Below, piece after piece: positions 1-7,975 of a stretch of DNA of 36,286 nt. Source of the DNA: an uncultured Clostridia bacterium (GTDB taxonomy: Bacteria > Bacillota > Clostridia > Christensenellales > DTU072). A model generated the notes under the pieces. That model did no database searches, had not been told where the DNA came from, and was given only the letters and a program-made list of their open reading frames with translations. The first letter of the stretch is position 1. Each line of letters starts with the position of its first letter. The position numbers and the translations under genes are program-made. The DNA is taken from positions 1 to 36,286 of the forward strand of contig CAKRAY010000006.1 of the NCBI GenBank assembly GCA_934296355.1, given 5' to 3'.

Positions 1-2
1 TA

Positions 3-29
3 GGTAAATTGTTAGGCCCTAAGGGCTAA
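3..29 (+). other. rplA: In-frame rplA codons ending in a premature TAA
   Basis: Codons 3-26 encode GKLLGPKG, continuous in frame with the downstream L1 segment. The next codon is TAA (27-29) where L1 proteins have Leu, a TTA-to-TAA single-base difference. No single insertion or deletion would restore both flanking segments, so a substitution is the simplest reading. Confidence 0.75.
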
Positions 30-308
30 ATGCCTACTCCTAAGAGCGGAACGGTTACTATGGATATTACCAAAGCCGTACACGACGTAAAAGCAGGTAA
101 AGTCGAATACAGAGTAGACAAAACCGCTATTATCCACTGCCCTCTCGGAAAAGCAAGTTTCGGCGCGGAAAAAATCACGGAAAACTTTAACGCGCTTATG
201 GAAGCGATTGTTAAAGCGAAACCGGCTGCTGCAAAAGGCGTTTATTTAAGAAGCGTTACCGTTGCCGCAACGATGGGTCCCGGCGTAAAAGTTAATTACA
301 AAATGTAA
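30..308 (+). CDS. rplA: 50S ribosomal protein L1, C-terminal part (interrupted gene)
   Basis: L1 binds 23S rRNA at the mobile L1 stalk of the 50S subunit and, in many bacteria, represses its own mRNA. The [10 protein letters not shown] segment followed by the end of the family ([10 protein letters not shown]) identifies it. Bases 3-26, in the same frame, read GKLLGPKG, which is the conserved stretch just before MP in L1 (family: GPKGLMPNPK). The conserved Leu codon is TAA at 27-29, so the gene is split by an in-frame stop, and the ATG at 30 is only the internal Met that follows it. I see no convincing ribosome binding site of its own. The rest of the gene lies before the window. A terminator follows directly, so the usual downstream rplJ-rplL are not adjacent. 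The identity is secure; whether the stop is real, a read error or a decayed copy cannot be told here. Confidence 0.85.
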   Translation: MPTPKSGTVTMDITKAVHDVKAGKVEYRVDKTAIIHCPLGKASFGAEKITENFNALMEAIVKAKPAAAKGVYLRSVTVAATMGPGVKVNYKM

Positions 309-330
309 TTACTGATTCGTTAATAACAGA

Positions 331-360
331 AAAAAGAGGTCGAACCGACCTCTTTTTTTT
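331..360. terminator. Bidirectional intrinsic terminator after rplA
   Basis: The stem GAGGTCG (336-342) pairs with CGACCTC (346-352) around a 3-base loop. It is flanked by an A run (330-335) and a T run (353-360), so it can end transcription from both directions: rplA on plus and the long sigH-ppx array on minus. The stem resembles the hairpin inside the repeats at 27120 and 36043. Confidence 0.85.
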
Positions 361-371
361 GTGCGGCAACT

Positions 372-542
372 GAAGCGTCACACGTTGCATCGCAACTTCG
401 CGAATAGACAATATTCTTACTTAATCATATAGCCGCGTATAACCGTGCCAACGACAACTACGAATACACCTATATGCGGCTATGGCCTTAAAAAAGTTGT
501 GAAGCCCATTCGCGTAACTTGGGTGAAGCGTCACACGCTTCC
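372..542. repeat. Inverted-arm palindromic repeat, compact copy
   Basis: The left arm has a hairpin (372-388), then TTCGCGAATAGACAATATTC (397-416), then CATATAGCCGCGTATAA (426-442). The right arm carries the inverse order: TATATGCGGCTAT (471-483), ATTCGCG (508-514) and the hairpin GAAGCG-TCACA-CGCTTC (525-541). The same arms flank a larger core at 16151-16546, so this looks like a non-autonomous MITE-like element, here with a core of about 30 bases. The right hairpin supplies the stop codon of the ppx gene. No transposase gene is in the window. Confidence 0.7.
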
Positions 543-1379
543 GCTTTCGATATTTTTTAGATATCCCTCAAGATTATCCGCTTCGCTTAGTCGGAGCGTT
601 TTTTCGCCGATGTAATCCATAATTGCCAAGCAAACCACGCCGCCGGCGGGCGCGACGAAGATTTTATTGGGGTGCATACCCTTCATTTTTCTTCTATCCT
701 CCGAATCTAAGGCGTTAATTCGGTCCACGCAAGCGGATATTTCGTCGTAAGTGAAACTCGCGCCGTGGACCTTGTTCTTATCGTAAGGTTCTATTCCGTA
801 ATAAACCGCGAAAAGCGTGGAAACGCTACCGCCGATAGAAATAAGTTCGTCGTGCTTAGGAATTTTGCCGTAGCCTTGCACGATTTTTTTCGCAAACTCT
901 TCTTGCTCGCTTCTAAGTAAGGAATAATCTTTCGTCCTAACGGAGCCTATGGGCAAAGAACGCGAATACAAAATCTCTCGTTCGTTGCCGACGGTAATTT
1001 CGCTACTCGCGCCGCCGATATCCATAACGAGCGGCGTTCCGCTAACGTACGCGCCCCTAAAACCGAGTATACCCTCTTCTTCAGGCGGTAAAAGTTCTAT
1101 CTTTATACCCGCGGAGCGTACCGCGTTCAAAAACTCACCGCCGTTGCTTGCCGAGCGAACCGCTTCGGTCGCAAACGCGAAAACGTCGTCCGCGCCGCTC
1201 GCTTTCGCTTCGTCCGCAAAAGTTTTTATCGCGTTAAACGTGCGTTTCATCGCCTCGTCCGACAGTTTGCCGGTGTGCAATAGGTTTTCGGCAAGTTGCG
1301 TATTGTTTATTCTTTTCTCGCCGCGGAACAAAATCCTTACCGAGTTGCTTCCCACGTCGATTATCGCGTAATCGCTCAT
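531..1379 (-). CDS. Ppx/GppA family phosphatase
   Basis: Members hydrolyse inorganic polyphosphate or the 5'-phosphate of pppGpp; they are cytosolic ASKHA-fold (actin/Hsp70-like) enzymes. The N-terminal phosphate loop DVGSNSVRILF (residues 8-18) and the second loop DIGGASSEI (near 120) are intact, and a conserved Gly-rich ISIGGSVSTL follows near 200. At 282 aa it is the short, single-module form, lacking the C-terminal HD domain of E. coli Ppx/GppA. The start overlaps the sigH-like stop (ATGA), so translation is probably coupled. The last codons (GSV-stop) are made by the repeat hairpin at 525-541, so the C-terminus may have been altered by that insertion. Substrate choice between polyphosphate and pppGpp cannot be read from the sequence. 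Confidence 0.87.
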   Translation of the reverse strand: MSDYAIIDVGSNSVRILFRGEKRINNTQLAENLLHTGKLSDEAMKRTFNAIKTFADEAKASGADDVFAFATEAVRSASNGGEFLNAVRSAGIKIELLPPEEEGILGFRGAYVSGTPLVMDIGGASSEITVGNEREILYSRSLPIGSVRTKDYSLLRSEQEEFAKKIVQGYGKIPKHDELISIGGSVSTLFAVYYGIEPYDKNKVHGASFTYDEISACVDRINALDSEDRRKMKGMHPNKIFVAPAGGVVCLAIMDYIGEKTLRLSEADNLEGYLKNIESGSV

Positions 1380-1963
1380 TGCGCAAACAACTCCTTGTTT
1401 TGCTTGATTTTTTTCTTGATTGCCAAAAGCACGTTGTCCACTTTCTTAGAAGACAAACCCGTCATACTCGCTATCTCGGCGTAGGTGTAGCCTTCCAAAT
1501 ACAGTTTAAGAACTTTAATCTGTTCTTCCGTGCATATTTGTTCGATAATTTCGTAAAAACTCTCGGTACCGTCGCGAACTATGTAATCGGAAATCGGGTC
1601 GTTGCCGTAATCTTTAACGCACGAATCGCCGAGTTCGGACAAACTTACCGCCTCGTTAAGCGTCTTGTTCTTTTGGCGCGTTTGCGTTCTTAAAGTGTCG
1701 GTAATTCTCGAAACGATACACATCGACGCGAAGCTCATAAAACTGTCGTTTTTCGTTTCGTCGTAGTCCTTAATCGCCTTCCACAAGCCTAAAAGACCCT
1801 CTTGCATAAGGTCGTCTTGCGTGCCGCCTTCCAGAAAGTAATTTCTCGCCTTGCTTCTCGCCAGCCACATATATTTGACTATAAGCGCTTCTTGCGCTTC
1901 GAGGTCGCCGCTTTGCGCTCTCTTTACGAGCGCCGCGTCCTCGCTTTTGTTCTCCTTAAACAT
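1376..1963 (-). CDS. sigH: RNA polymerase sigma factor, SigH-like
   Basis: A 195-aa sigma-70 family factor. Region 2 is seen at about residues 15-95: KYMWLARSKARNYFLEGG, then the DDLMQEGLLGLWKAI core-binding motif and an SFASMCIVSRI stretch. A region 4 helix-turn-helix lies at about 145-190 (YLEGYTYAEIASMTGLSSKKVDN). The sequence resembles B. subtilis SigH, which drives early stationary-phase and sporulation genes, and the rlmB-mrnC neighbours match the Bacillus sigH locus. It starts 3 bases after the rlmB stop with a good AAGGGG site. The gene is at the end of the glycogen array, with ppx overlapping its stop. A vegetative alternative sigma of another class is possible, but gene order favours SigH. 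Sporulation itself cannot be inferred from this window. Confidence 0.82.
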   Translation of the reverse strand: MFKENKSEDAALVKRAQSGDLEAQEALIVKYMWLARSKARNYFLEGGTQDDLMQEGLLGLWKAIKDYDETKNDSFMSFASMCIVSRITDTLRTQTRQKNKTLNEAVSLSELGDSCVKDYGNDPISDYIVRDGTESFYEIIEQICTEEQIKVLKLYLEGYTYAEIASMTGLSSKKVDNVLLAIKKKIKQNKELFAQ

Positions 1964-1966
1964 AGT

Positions 1967-2683
1967 TTACCCCTTTTGTCTTACGCATTCGTAAACGACG
2001 ATTCCCGTTGCTACCGACGCGTTAAGCGAGTTTACTTTGCCGTTTTGCGGTAAAGATACCACTCCGTCGCAAAGTTTTCTCGTCAAAGCATGCACGCCGC
2101 TGCCCTCGCCGCCGATAACGAACGCCACGTCCCCTCTCAAATCGGTTTTGTAAATGCTCTCGCCGTCCATGTCTGCGGCAAAAACCGTAACTCCGCGCTC
2201 TTTGAGTTCTCTTACGGCGTCGTTTATGTTGGCGACTTTGGCAATCTTTACGTAACTGCTCGCGCCGCTGCTTACCTTAACCGCCGTGTCGGTAACGCCG
2301 CAATTTCTTCTTCTCGGTATAATTATTCCGTCCGCGCCCGCGCATTCCGCAACCCTTATTATCGCGCCGAGATTATGCGGGTCTTCGATACCGTCGAGTA
2401 AGATTATAAGCAAGCCTTTCTCGCTTTTGTTTTCCAGCAGTTCGTCGAACTCGCTGTAAGTAAACTCGGTGCTTATCGCCAAAACGCCTTGATGCCTGCC
2501 GCTCGGACTTAATCTGTCGAGCGCGCTCTTTTCTACGGTATGCACGGTAATTTTTCTCTCGCGACATTCTTTGACGATTTGAAAAATTCCCTTGTTCTGA
2601 ACGTCCTTTTGTACCATTACCTTTTCGATGGTCACGTTTCCTTTAAGCGCCTCGCTTACTGCGTTTTTTCCTTCGATAATCAT
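1967..2683 (-). CDS. rlmB: 23S rRNA (guanosine-2251) 2'-O-methyltransferase RlmB (TrmH/SpoU family)
   Basis: It methylates the ribose of a P-loop guanosine in 23S rRNA using S-adenosylmethionine through a knotted SPOUT fold. An N-terminal substrate-binding domain (EGKNAVSEAL) precedes the SPOUT motifs: LDGIEDPHNLGAIIRVAEC, then VIGGEGSGV, and SLPQNGKVNSLNASVATGI at the knot. The frame stays open upstream to a TTG at 2695, but GGAGAGA (2687-2693) is spaced correctly for the ATG at 2683, so I use that; the product is 238 aa, normal for RlmB. It lies between mrnC (20-base gap) and sigH (3-base gap), as in Bacillus. The exact target base is inferred from family and context. Confidence 0.9.
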   Translation of the reverse strand: MIIEGKNAVSEALKGNVTIEKVMVQKDVQNKGIFQIVKECRERKITVHTVEKSALDRLSPSGRHQGVLAISTEFTYSEFDELLENKSEKGLLIILLDGIEDPHNLGAIIRVAECAGADGIIIPRRRNCGVTDTAVKVSSGASSYVKIAKVANINDAVRELKERGVTVFAADMDGESIYKTDLRGDVAFVIGGEGSGVHALTRKLCDGVVSLPQNGKVNSLNASVATGIVVYECVRQKG

Positions 2684-2703
2684 TTTTCTCTCCAATATTA
2701 CTT

Positions 2704-3105
2704 TTATTCTTTTTCGTATAAATACGCGAATATCTCGCTAAGTCTTTCGTCTTGTCCGGACAAGTACAAATACCCCAAAACCGTTTCGAACGCCGTCGCT
2801 TGCTTGTAAGTAAAAAGGTCGGAGTGCTTCGGCACGGAATTTACGTGCGCGTTCTTACCTTTCTTAAAAACGAACAGTTCCTCATCGGTAAGGATTTTCT
2901 CTATTTTCGACGATAAAACCGCTTGTTTTTTTGCGCAAACTTCTTTCGAGCATAGGTCGTGAAGTTCGTTGTTGCGCCTATACGCTTCGCCGAACTTTTT
3001 TTGTCTGATATAAAGCGAATGAACCGCGTCGCCTACGAACGCAAGCGACAAAACGGGCGCGTCGAGCAGTTCTCGCTCGGAGATTATCTCCCTTTTCCCG
3101 TTCAT
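2704..3105 (-). CDS. mrnC: Mini-ribonuclease III
   Basis: Mini-III is a dimeric RNase III-like enzyme without a dsRNA-binding domain that matures 23S rRNA in Gram-positive bacteria. At 133 aa it has the right length and the motifs LAFVGDAVHSLYIR (catalytic Asp), KKGKNAHVNSVPKHSDLFTYKQATAFE, and LGYLYLSG near the end. Its ATG overlaps the radC stop (ATGA), with AAGGAG eight bases upstream inside radC. It precedes rlmB, so two 23S rRNA maturation or modification functions are adjacent. In Bacillus the gene before mrnC is usually cysS; here it is radC. Confidence 0.92.
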   Translation of the reverse strand: MNGKREIISERELLDAPVLSLAFVGDAVHSLYIRQKKFGEAYRRNNELHDLCSKEVCAKKQAVLSSKIEKILTDEELFVFKKGKNAHVNSVPKHSDLFTYKQATAFETVLGYLYLSGQDERLSEIFAYLYEKE

Positions 3106-3815
3106 ATACGCTTCTCCTTCTTGTATACGCCGATTTCGTAATTTCTGTCGGTAAACATACTTCTCGCTATCTCCGCGCCGATGATAAAGTGGTCCACGAC
3201 GTCTATGTCCACCAGCGTCATCATTTTTCTCGCTCTATAAGTCGCTTGTAAGTCCGCTTGCGACTCTTCGCTCGTTCCCGACGGATGATTGTGTACGAAA
3301 ACCACCTTTTTGGCTCCGTTTTTAAGCGCCAAACCCGTTATCTCTTGCGCCGAAGCGACAACTCTGCTTCTACTGCCCGTCTTTATCTTGTCTACCGATA
3401 AAACTTTGTTATGTTCGTTTAACGATAAAAGATAAAGCGTTTCTTCTTCCATTTCCATAACTTGCGTTATGTAAACGAGCATTTCGGTAATAGTGCCGAG
3501 CGAATAAATTTCGTCTCGCTCTCTTATATAAGTTTTTATTACGTCTTTAAGTCCGACAAGCAACATAGCCGCGTTGGCGGTCATGTTCTTAATCGCCATT
3601 AAAGAGTCGAAGTCTTCGAGCAACACCTCGTACAAACTCCCGAATTTTTGCAAGAGTTCCGCCGCAACCGCTTGCGTGTCCTTATACGGGATACCGTAGA
3701 AAAGCAAGAACTCTAAAATTTGAAGGTCGGAAAGGTCGTTCAGCCCGTGTAGCTTCACGTAGTTTTTCATTCGTTCACGATGACCTAAGCCTATCTTGTT
3801 TATATCTCCGCTCAT
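3102..3815 (-). CDS. radC: RadC family JAB/MPN+ domain protein
   Basis: The N-terminal part (about 1-90) carries helix-hairpin-helix-like segments (HRERMKNY, LLQKFGSL). The C-terminal MPN domain has the zinc-binding JAMM signature HNHPSGTSEESQAD preceded by FV and followed by VDHFIIG. The biochemical role is unsettled: RadC was named for DNA repair but the E. coli phenotype was traced to another gene, and the JAMM fold suggests a metallo-isopeptidase or nuclease-associated role. An upstream ATG at 3833 is open, but the ATG at 3815 overlaps the amylase stop (ATGA) and has GGAAG just before it, so 237 aa is preferred. It is translationally coupled on both sides. Confidence 0.9.
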   Translation of the reverse strand: MSGDINKIGLGHRERMKNYVKLHGLNDLSDLQILEFLLFYGIPYKDTQAVAAELLQKFGSLYEVLLEDFDSLMAIKNMTANAAMLLVGLKDVIKTYIRERDEIYSLGTITEMLVYITQVMEMEEETLYLLSLNEHNKVLSVDKIKTGSRSRVVASAQEITGLALKNGAKKVVFVHNHPSGTSEESQADLQATYRARKMMTLVDIDVVDHFIIGAEIARSMFTDRNYEIGVYKKEKRI

Positions 3816-5575
3816 CTTTCTTCCATTTTCCATTCGCCGTTAGAATGTACGGTTAAGGTTACCTTATTCCTATTTATGGATACCGCGTCTTCGCTATACG
3901 ATATTTGCGGCCTCTTTATGAATTCGCTTTTGTATTTCTTTCTCGTCTTACCGAGCATTGCGTAATGCGCGTGTATTTCTTCGTCTACGGCGTCCCAAGT
4001 AAACGGCCTTCTGTTAATCGGGTCGTCGAAACCTTGCATACCTATCTCGTCGCCGTAATACACGCAAGGTACGCCGGGTAAGAAGTATTGAAGACACGCT
4101 GCGGCGAGGAGTTTTCTTTTGCCGCGTTCGTAATCTTCGTAGGCGAGTTTATAATCGCGGCGTTCGGTCTTGGTAAGCCCGTCGCACTTCACTCCCGACA
4201 ACGCGTTAATCGCTCTCACCGTATCGTGACTGCCTATTAAAGTAAAGCAATCGTTAAGCGAGTCTTCGGGGTAGTTCTCCATTATGGCAAGAACGGTATC
4301 GGCGAATTTTTTCGCGCTTCCGCCGTCGAGAAATTCTAAAATCGCTTCCTTATAGACGTAATTCATTACGCCGTCAAGTTGGTCGCCGTAAAAGTACTGC
4401 CTTTCCTCGCCGTAACTGAATTTATTGCTTGCGTCCTCCCAAACCTCTCCGAGTACCAGACCGTCGGGGGCGGCGGTTTTCACGCTACGGCGGATACGTT
4501 CTATAAAGTTACTGCCGAGTTCGTCCACGACGTCGAGTCGCCAGCCTTTTACGCCGAAGTCCGTCCACTTTTTTATAATTCCGCTCGTTCTCGAAGCGAT
4601 CATGTCTTGATACCCTACCGCGTCGTGCGCTATGGTCGGCACTACGGTTATTCCCCACCAACACCTATAGTCGTCGGGAAAATCGTAAAACGTGTACCAA
4701 GAGTAATACGGACTTTCCTTACTTTGATACGCGCCCACGCCGGGATAATGACCGAACTTATTAAAGTACACGCTATCCGCGCCGGTATGATTGAAAACTC
4801 CGTCGAGAATTATGGCGATATTTTTTTCTTCCGCGGTTTTTATAAGCGAACGAAAGTCCTCTTCCGTGCCCAGCATCGGTTCGAGTTTTGAATAATCGGC
4901 GGTGTCGTATCTATGATTACTGCTGCTTTCGAATACGGGCGACAAGTATAGCGCGGTCACGCCTAAATCTTGCAGATAGTCGAGTTTTTCTTCTATGCCC
5001 TTGAAGTTGCCGCCGTAAAAATCGTTCGCTCTGTACACGCCGTCGGGGTCGACCACGGTGACGTCTTCATACCACTTTTTGGAAACTCCGTACCTTGGCG
5101 CGACGTACTCGCCGCTATGAAAGAAGCGGTCGCAAAAGATTTGATAAACCACTCCGCCCTTTATGAAATCGGCGGTGCCGTAATTCGCCGTGTAGACCGA
5201 CAGTTGCCATTCCGGTAACCAATCGCCGATAATCGCCTTACCGCTACCGTCGTTACCGCAAAACAAAACGCCTTGTTCCGTATACAGTTCGAAACGGTAA
5301 TAATACGTTCCCTCTCTGTCCACGCCGAATTCCAGCGAGAACTCGTCGTAACCGTCGTTACTTCCTCTTTTTGTCAACGGCAAAATCGTGTTGTGGTCGT
5401 TACGCCTTAAAACCATCGAGACGCCCTTTACGTTAAGGGAAGCCAGTACGGGAAACAAAAGGAAAACCTTTCGGCGCGTGGAAATCGCGCCGAAAGGCGT
5501 TTTATACGTTTCGTTTCTCGAATCGAAGAGAACTTGCGGCTTATACGCGTTCGAGGTTCCAGATTCTGTGAGCAT
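3812..5575 (-). CDS. GH13 alpha-amylase family enzyme (neopullulanase/cyclomaltodextrinase-like)
   Basis: A probable cytosolic alpha-glucan hydrolase acting on maltodextrins. An N-terminal beta domain opens with FDSRNETYKTPFGAI, typical of the neopullulanase/cyclomaltodextrinase subgroup, and the TIM barrel begins at VVYQIFCDRFF. GH13 regions seen: DGVFNHTG (region I), GWRLDVVDEL with the nucleophile Asp (II), GEVW with the acid Glu (III), IGSHDT (IV). No signal peptide. The start at 5575 has GGAGG close upstream and makes a 35-base overlap with glgP; the frame is open further upstream inside glgP, but those residues are not family-like. With phosphorylase next door it likely trims or debranches glycogen and limit dextrins. 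Exact bond specificity is not readable from sequence. Confidence 0.87.
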   Translation of the reverse strand: MLTESGTSNAYKPQVLFDSRNETYKTPFGAISTRRKVFLLFPVLASLNVKGVSMVLRRNDHNTILPLTKRGSNDGYDEFSLEFGVDREGTYYYRFELYTEQGVLFCGNDGSGKAIIGDWLPEWQLSVYTANYGTADFIKGGVVYQIFCDRFFHSGEYVAPRYGVSKKWYEDVTVVDPDGVYRANDFYGGNFKGIEEKLDYLQDLGVTALYLSPVFESSSNHRYDTADYSKLEPMLGTEEDFRSLIKTAEEKNIAIILDGVFNHTGADSVYFNKFGHYPGVGAYQSKESPYYSWYTFYDFPDDYRCWWGITVVPTIAHDAVGYQDMIASRTSGIIKKWTDFGVKGWRLDVVDELGSNFIERIRRSVKTAAPDGLVLGEVWEDASNKFSYGEERQYFYGDQLDGVMNYVYKEAILEFLDGGSAKKFADTVLAIMENYPEDSLNDCFTLIGSHDTVRAINALSGVKCDGLTKTERRDYKLAYEDYERGKRKLLAAACLQYFLPGVPCVYYGDEIGMQGFDDPINRRPFTWDAVDEEIHAHYAMLGKTRKKYKSEFIKRPQISYSEDAVSINRNKVTLTVHSNGEWKMEER

Positions 5576-7961
5576 ATTCCTCCACGGATCTATCGGAAGC
5601 AAAGAATCCCGCCTTCGCAATGTTGACCATACTCATTCTGCCCCAGCGATATTTGTCGAGGTAAGCGTCGTTGAGTTTTTTTTGCGCGTCGCAGTACGAA
5701 GCGAAGTCGGCTAGGCACATATACGGGTCGGCTTGACCGCCTCTGCCGATAGTGAGCGCGTCGGCTATTTCGGTAAAGTTTACGTCGCCGATGCCGCTCC
5801 TCATCATGTCGATTATCGCCTTGATTCTCTTATCCGTAGCATAGTAGGTCGTCGGATTGTAGCCTTCCTTGTAAAGTCTTGCCACTTCGTCCGCAAGCAT
5901 ACCGAATATGAATATGTTTTCGTCGCCTACTCTCTCGTGGATTTCTACGTTCGCGCCGTCCATCGTACCGATGGTCACCGCGCCGTTTATCATAAACTTC
6001 ATATTGCCGGTGCCGCTGGCTTCCTTACCCGCAATGGATATTTGCTCGCTGACGTCGCTCGCCGGCATTATTATTTCCGCCAAGGATACGCGGTAGTTTT
6101 CTAAGAACACTACTTTGATTTTTCCCTTTATGGTCGGGTCGTTATTTATCACTTCGCTCATTACCCAGATAAGACGGATAATTTGCTTAGCCATATAGTA
6201 ACTGCTCGCCGCCTTCGCGCCGAAAATGAACGTTCTCGGTACGATATCGAGGTCGGGATTGGCTTTTAACCTATTGTAAAGGTCGAGTATGTGCAACGCG
6301 TTAAGTAATTGACGCTTGTACTCGTGCAATCTCTTTACTTGAACGTCGAATATACTGTCGGGGTCGACGGTAATTCCGTTCGCCTTCTTTATGTATTCGG
6401 CAAGGTTAATCTTGTTCGCTCTCTTTATTTCGAACAGTTTGTCTATTGCCTTGTGATTGTTTTGAAGCGCGAGTAACTTTTCGAGTTCGTCCGCGTTCTT
6501 TAACCAGCCGTCGCCTATAGTATCTTTCAAGAACGCCGCAAGAAGCGGATTTGCTTCGCCTACCCAACGACGATGCGTGATACCGTTGGTTACGTTGGTA
6601 AACTTATCGGGCGCAACCTTATAGTAGTCCGCGAACACGCTGTCTATAAGTATATTGCTGTGCAATTGCGAAACGCCGTTTATCGTATGCGACGCCGCCA
6701 GACAAAGATTTGCCATACGAATAATACCGTCGCTCATAATAGCGTTTTGGGATATTTTATCCCATTGATTGGGATACGTTTTCCAAAGTTCCGCGCAAAA
6801 ACGTTGATTGATTTCGCAAACGATTTGATAGATACGGGGTAGCAACGACTTAAAGAGGTCTTGCGGCCAGGTTTCTAACGCCTCTTGCATAACGGTATGG
6901 TTCGTGTAAGAAACGGTGCGGGTAATAATGCTCCACGCGTCGTCCCACGAATAGCCGTAATCGTCGAGAAGAATACGCATGAGTTCGGGTATGCAAAGAG
7001 TCGGGTGCGTATCGTTAATATGAATAGCGACTCTGTCGGGTAAATTGTCCAGACCCGGGTTGTATTTAAGATGCTTCTTAAGAATACTTTGTATGCTCGC
7101 GCTGACGAAGAAGTACTGTTGTTTCAGTCTGAGCGACTTACCCTCGTAGTGGTTGTCCGCAGGATAAAGAACTTTACTTATCGCTTCCGCCATCGCCTTC
7201 GCTTCTATCGCCTTGACGTATTCGCCGCGAGAGAACAACGCCATATCGAATCCCATCGGCGCTCTCGCGCTCCATAATCTTAAAGTGTTTACCGCGTCGC
7301 TGTCGTAACCGGTTACGTTCATGTCGTAAGGCACGGCGAGAACGGTAGTCGCGCCGACGTGTTTTACTTTCAGCTTGCCGGTAGACCAATCTTCTTCGAT
7401 TCTGCCGCCGATTTTTACTTCGAACGTGTCTTCCTCTCTCGGATTAAGCCACACGTCGCCGTTCGTCAACCACTCGTCGGGCATTTCCATTTGCCAGCCG
7501 TCTACTATTCTTTGCTTAAAGATACCGTAGTCGTAACGGATACTGAAACCGCCCGCCGCATAGCCGCAACTCGTCAAACTATCCATATACGCTGCGGCAA
7601 GACGACCTAAGCCGCCGTTACCCAAGCCCGCGTCGGGCTCGATAGCCATAAGGTTCTCTATCTTGAAGCCCATTTCGTTAAGCGCGTTCGTCGCGGTCTT
7701 TAACATACCTATATTATATAGATGATTGCGAAGCGACCGTCCCAACAAGAACTCCATCGACATATAGTAGACTTGTTTCTTGCCCTCTGCTCGTACTTTC
7801 GTCTTGAATTCTACTCTCTTTTGCGTGATAAGGTCCTTTACCACAAAGCACAACGCTCTGTACATGATTTGCTCGCTCGCTTCGGTGTATTTTACGCCGA
7901 ACATCTTTGCCAATTTAAGCTCGATTAACGAGCGAAATTCTTTTTCGCTTACTTTTATCAA
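5541..7961 (-). CDS. glgP: Glycogen/starch/alpha-glucan phosphorylase (GT35)
   Basis: It releases glucose-1-phosphate from alpha-1,4-glucan ends with pyridoxal phosphate as cofactor. The length of 806 aa is normal. Key landmarks are YYMSMEFLLGRSL and GNGGLGRLAAAYMDSL in the N-terminal half, VFLENYRVSLAEIIMPASD, and EASGTGNMKFMINGA, with the PLP-binding Lys at about residue 655. The start is a TTG at 7961 with AGAGGAG eight bases upstream; no nearby in-frame ATG fits the family N-terminus. It lies 14 bases after glgA and overlaps the amylase, so synthesis and breakdown of glycogen share one transcript. Confidence 0.95.
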   Translation of the reverse strand: MIKVSEKEFRSLIELKLAKMFGVKYTEASEQIMYRALCFVVKDLITQKRVEFKTKVRAEGKKQVYYMSMEFLLGRSLRNHLYNIGMLKTATNALNEMGFKIENLMAIEPDAGLGNGGLGRLAAAYMDSLTSCGYAAGGFSIRYDYGIFKQRIVDGWQMEMPDEWLTNGDVWLNPREEDTFEVKIGGRIEEDWSTGKLKVKHVGATTVLAVPYDMNVTGYDSDAVNTLRLWSARAPMGFDMALFSRGEYVKAIEAKAMAEAISKVLYPADNHYEGKSLRLKQQYFFVSASIQSILKKHLKYNPGLDNLPDRVAIHINDTHPTLCIPELMRILLDDYGYSWDDAWSIITRTVSYTNHTVMQEALETWPQDLFKSLLPRIYQIVCEINQRFCAELWKTYPNQWDKISQNAIMSDGIIRMANLCLAASHTINGVSQLHSNILIDSVFADYYKVAPDKFTNVTNGITHRRWVGEANPLLAAFLKDTIGDGWLKNADELEKLLALQNNHKAIDKLFEIKRANKINLAEYIKKANGITVDPDSIFDVQVKRLHEYKRQLLNALHILDLYNRLKANPDLDIVPRTFIFGAKAASSYYMAKQIIRLIWVMSEVINNDPTIKGKIKVVFLENYRVSLAEIIMPASDVSEQISIAGKEASGTGNMKFMINGAVTIGTMDGANVEIHERVGDENIFIFGMLADEVARLYKEGYNPTTYYATDKRIKAIIDMMRSGIGDVNFTEIADALTIGRGGQADPYMCLADFASYCDAQKKLNDAYLDKYRWGRMSMVNIAKAGFFASDRSVEEYAHRIWNLERV

Positions 7962-7975
7962 TGTTAAAACTCCTC

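Noticed and set aside
2684..2695. TTG start four codons upstream for rlmB
   Set aside because: GGAGAGA is placed for the ATG at 2683 and would fall inside the longer frame.
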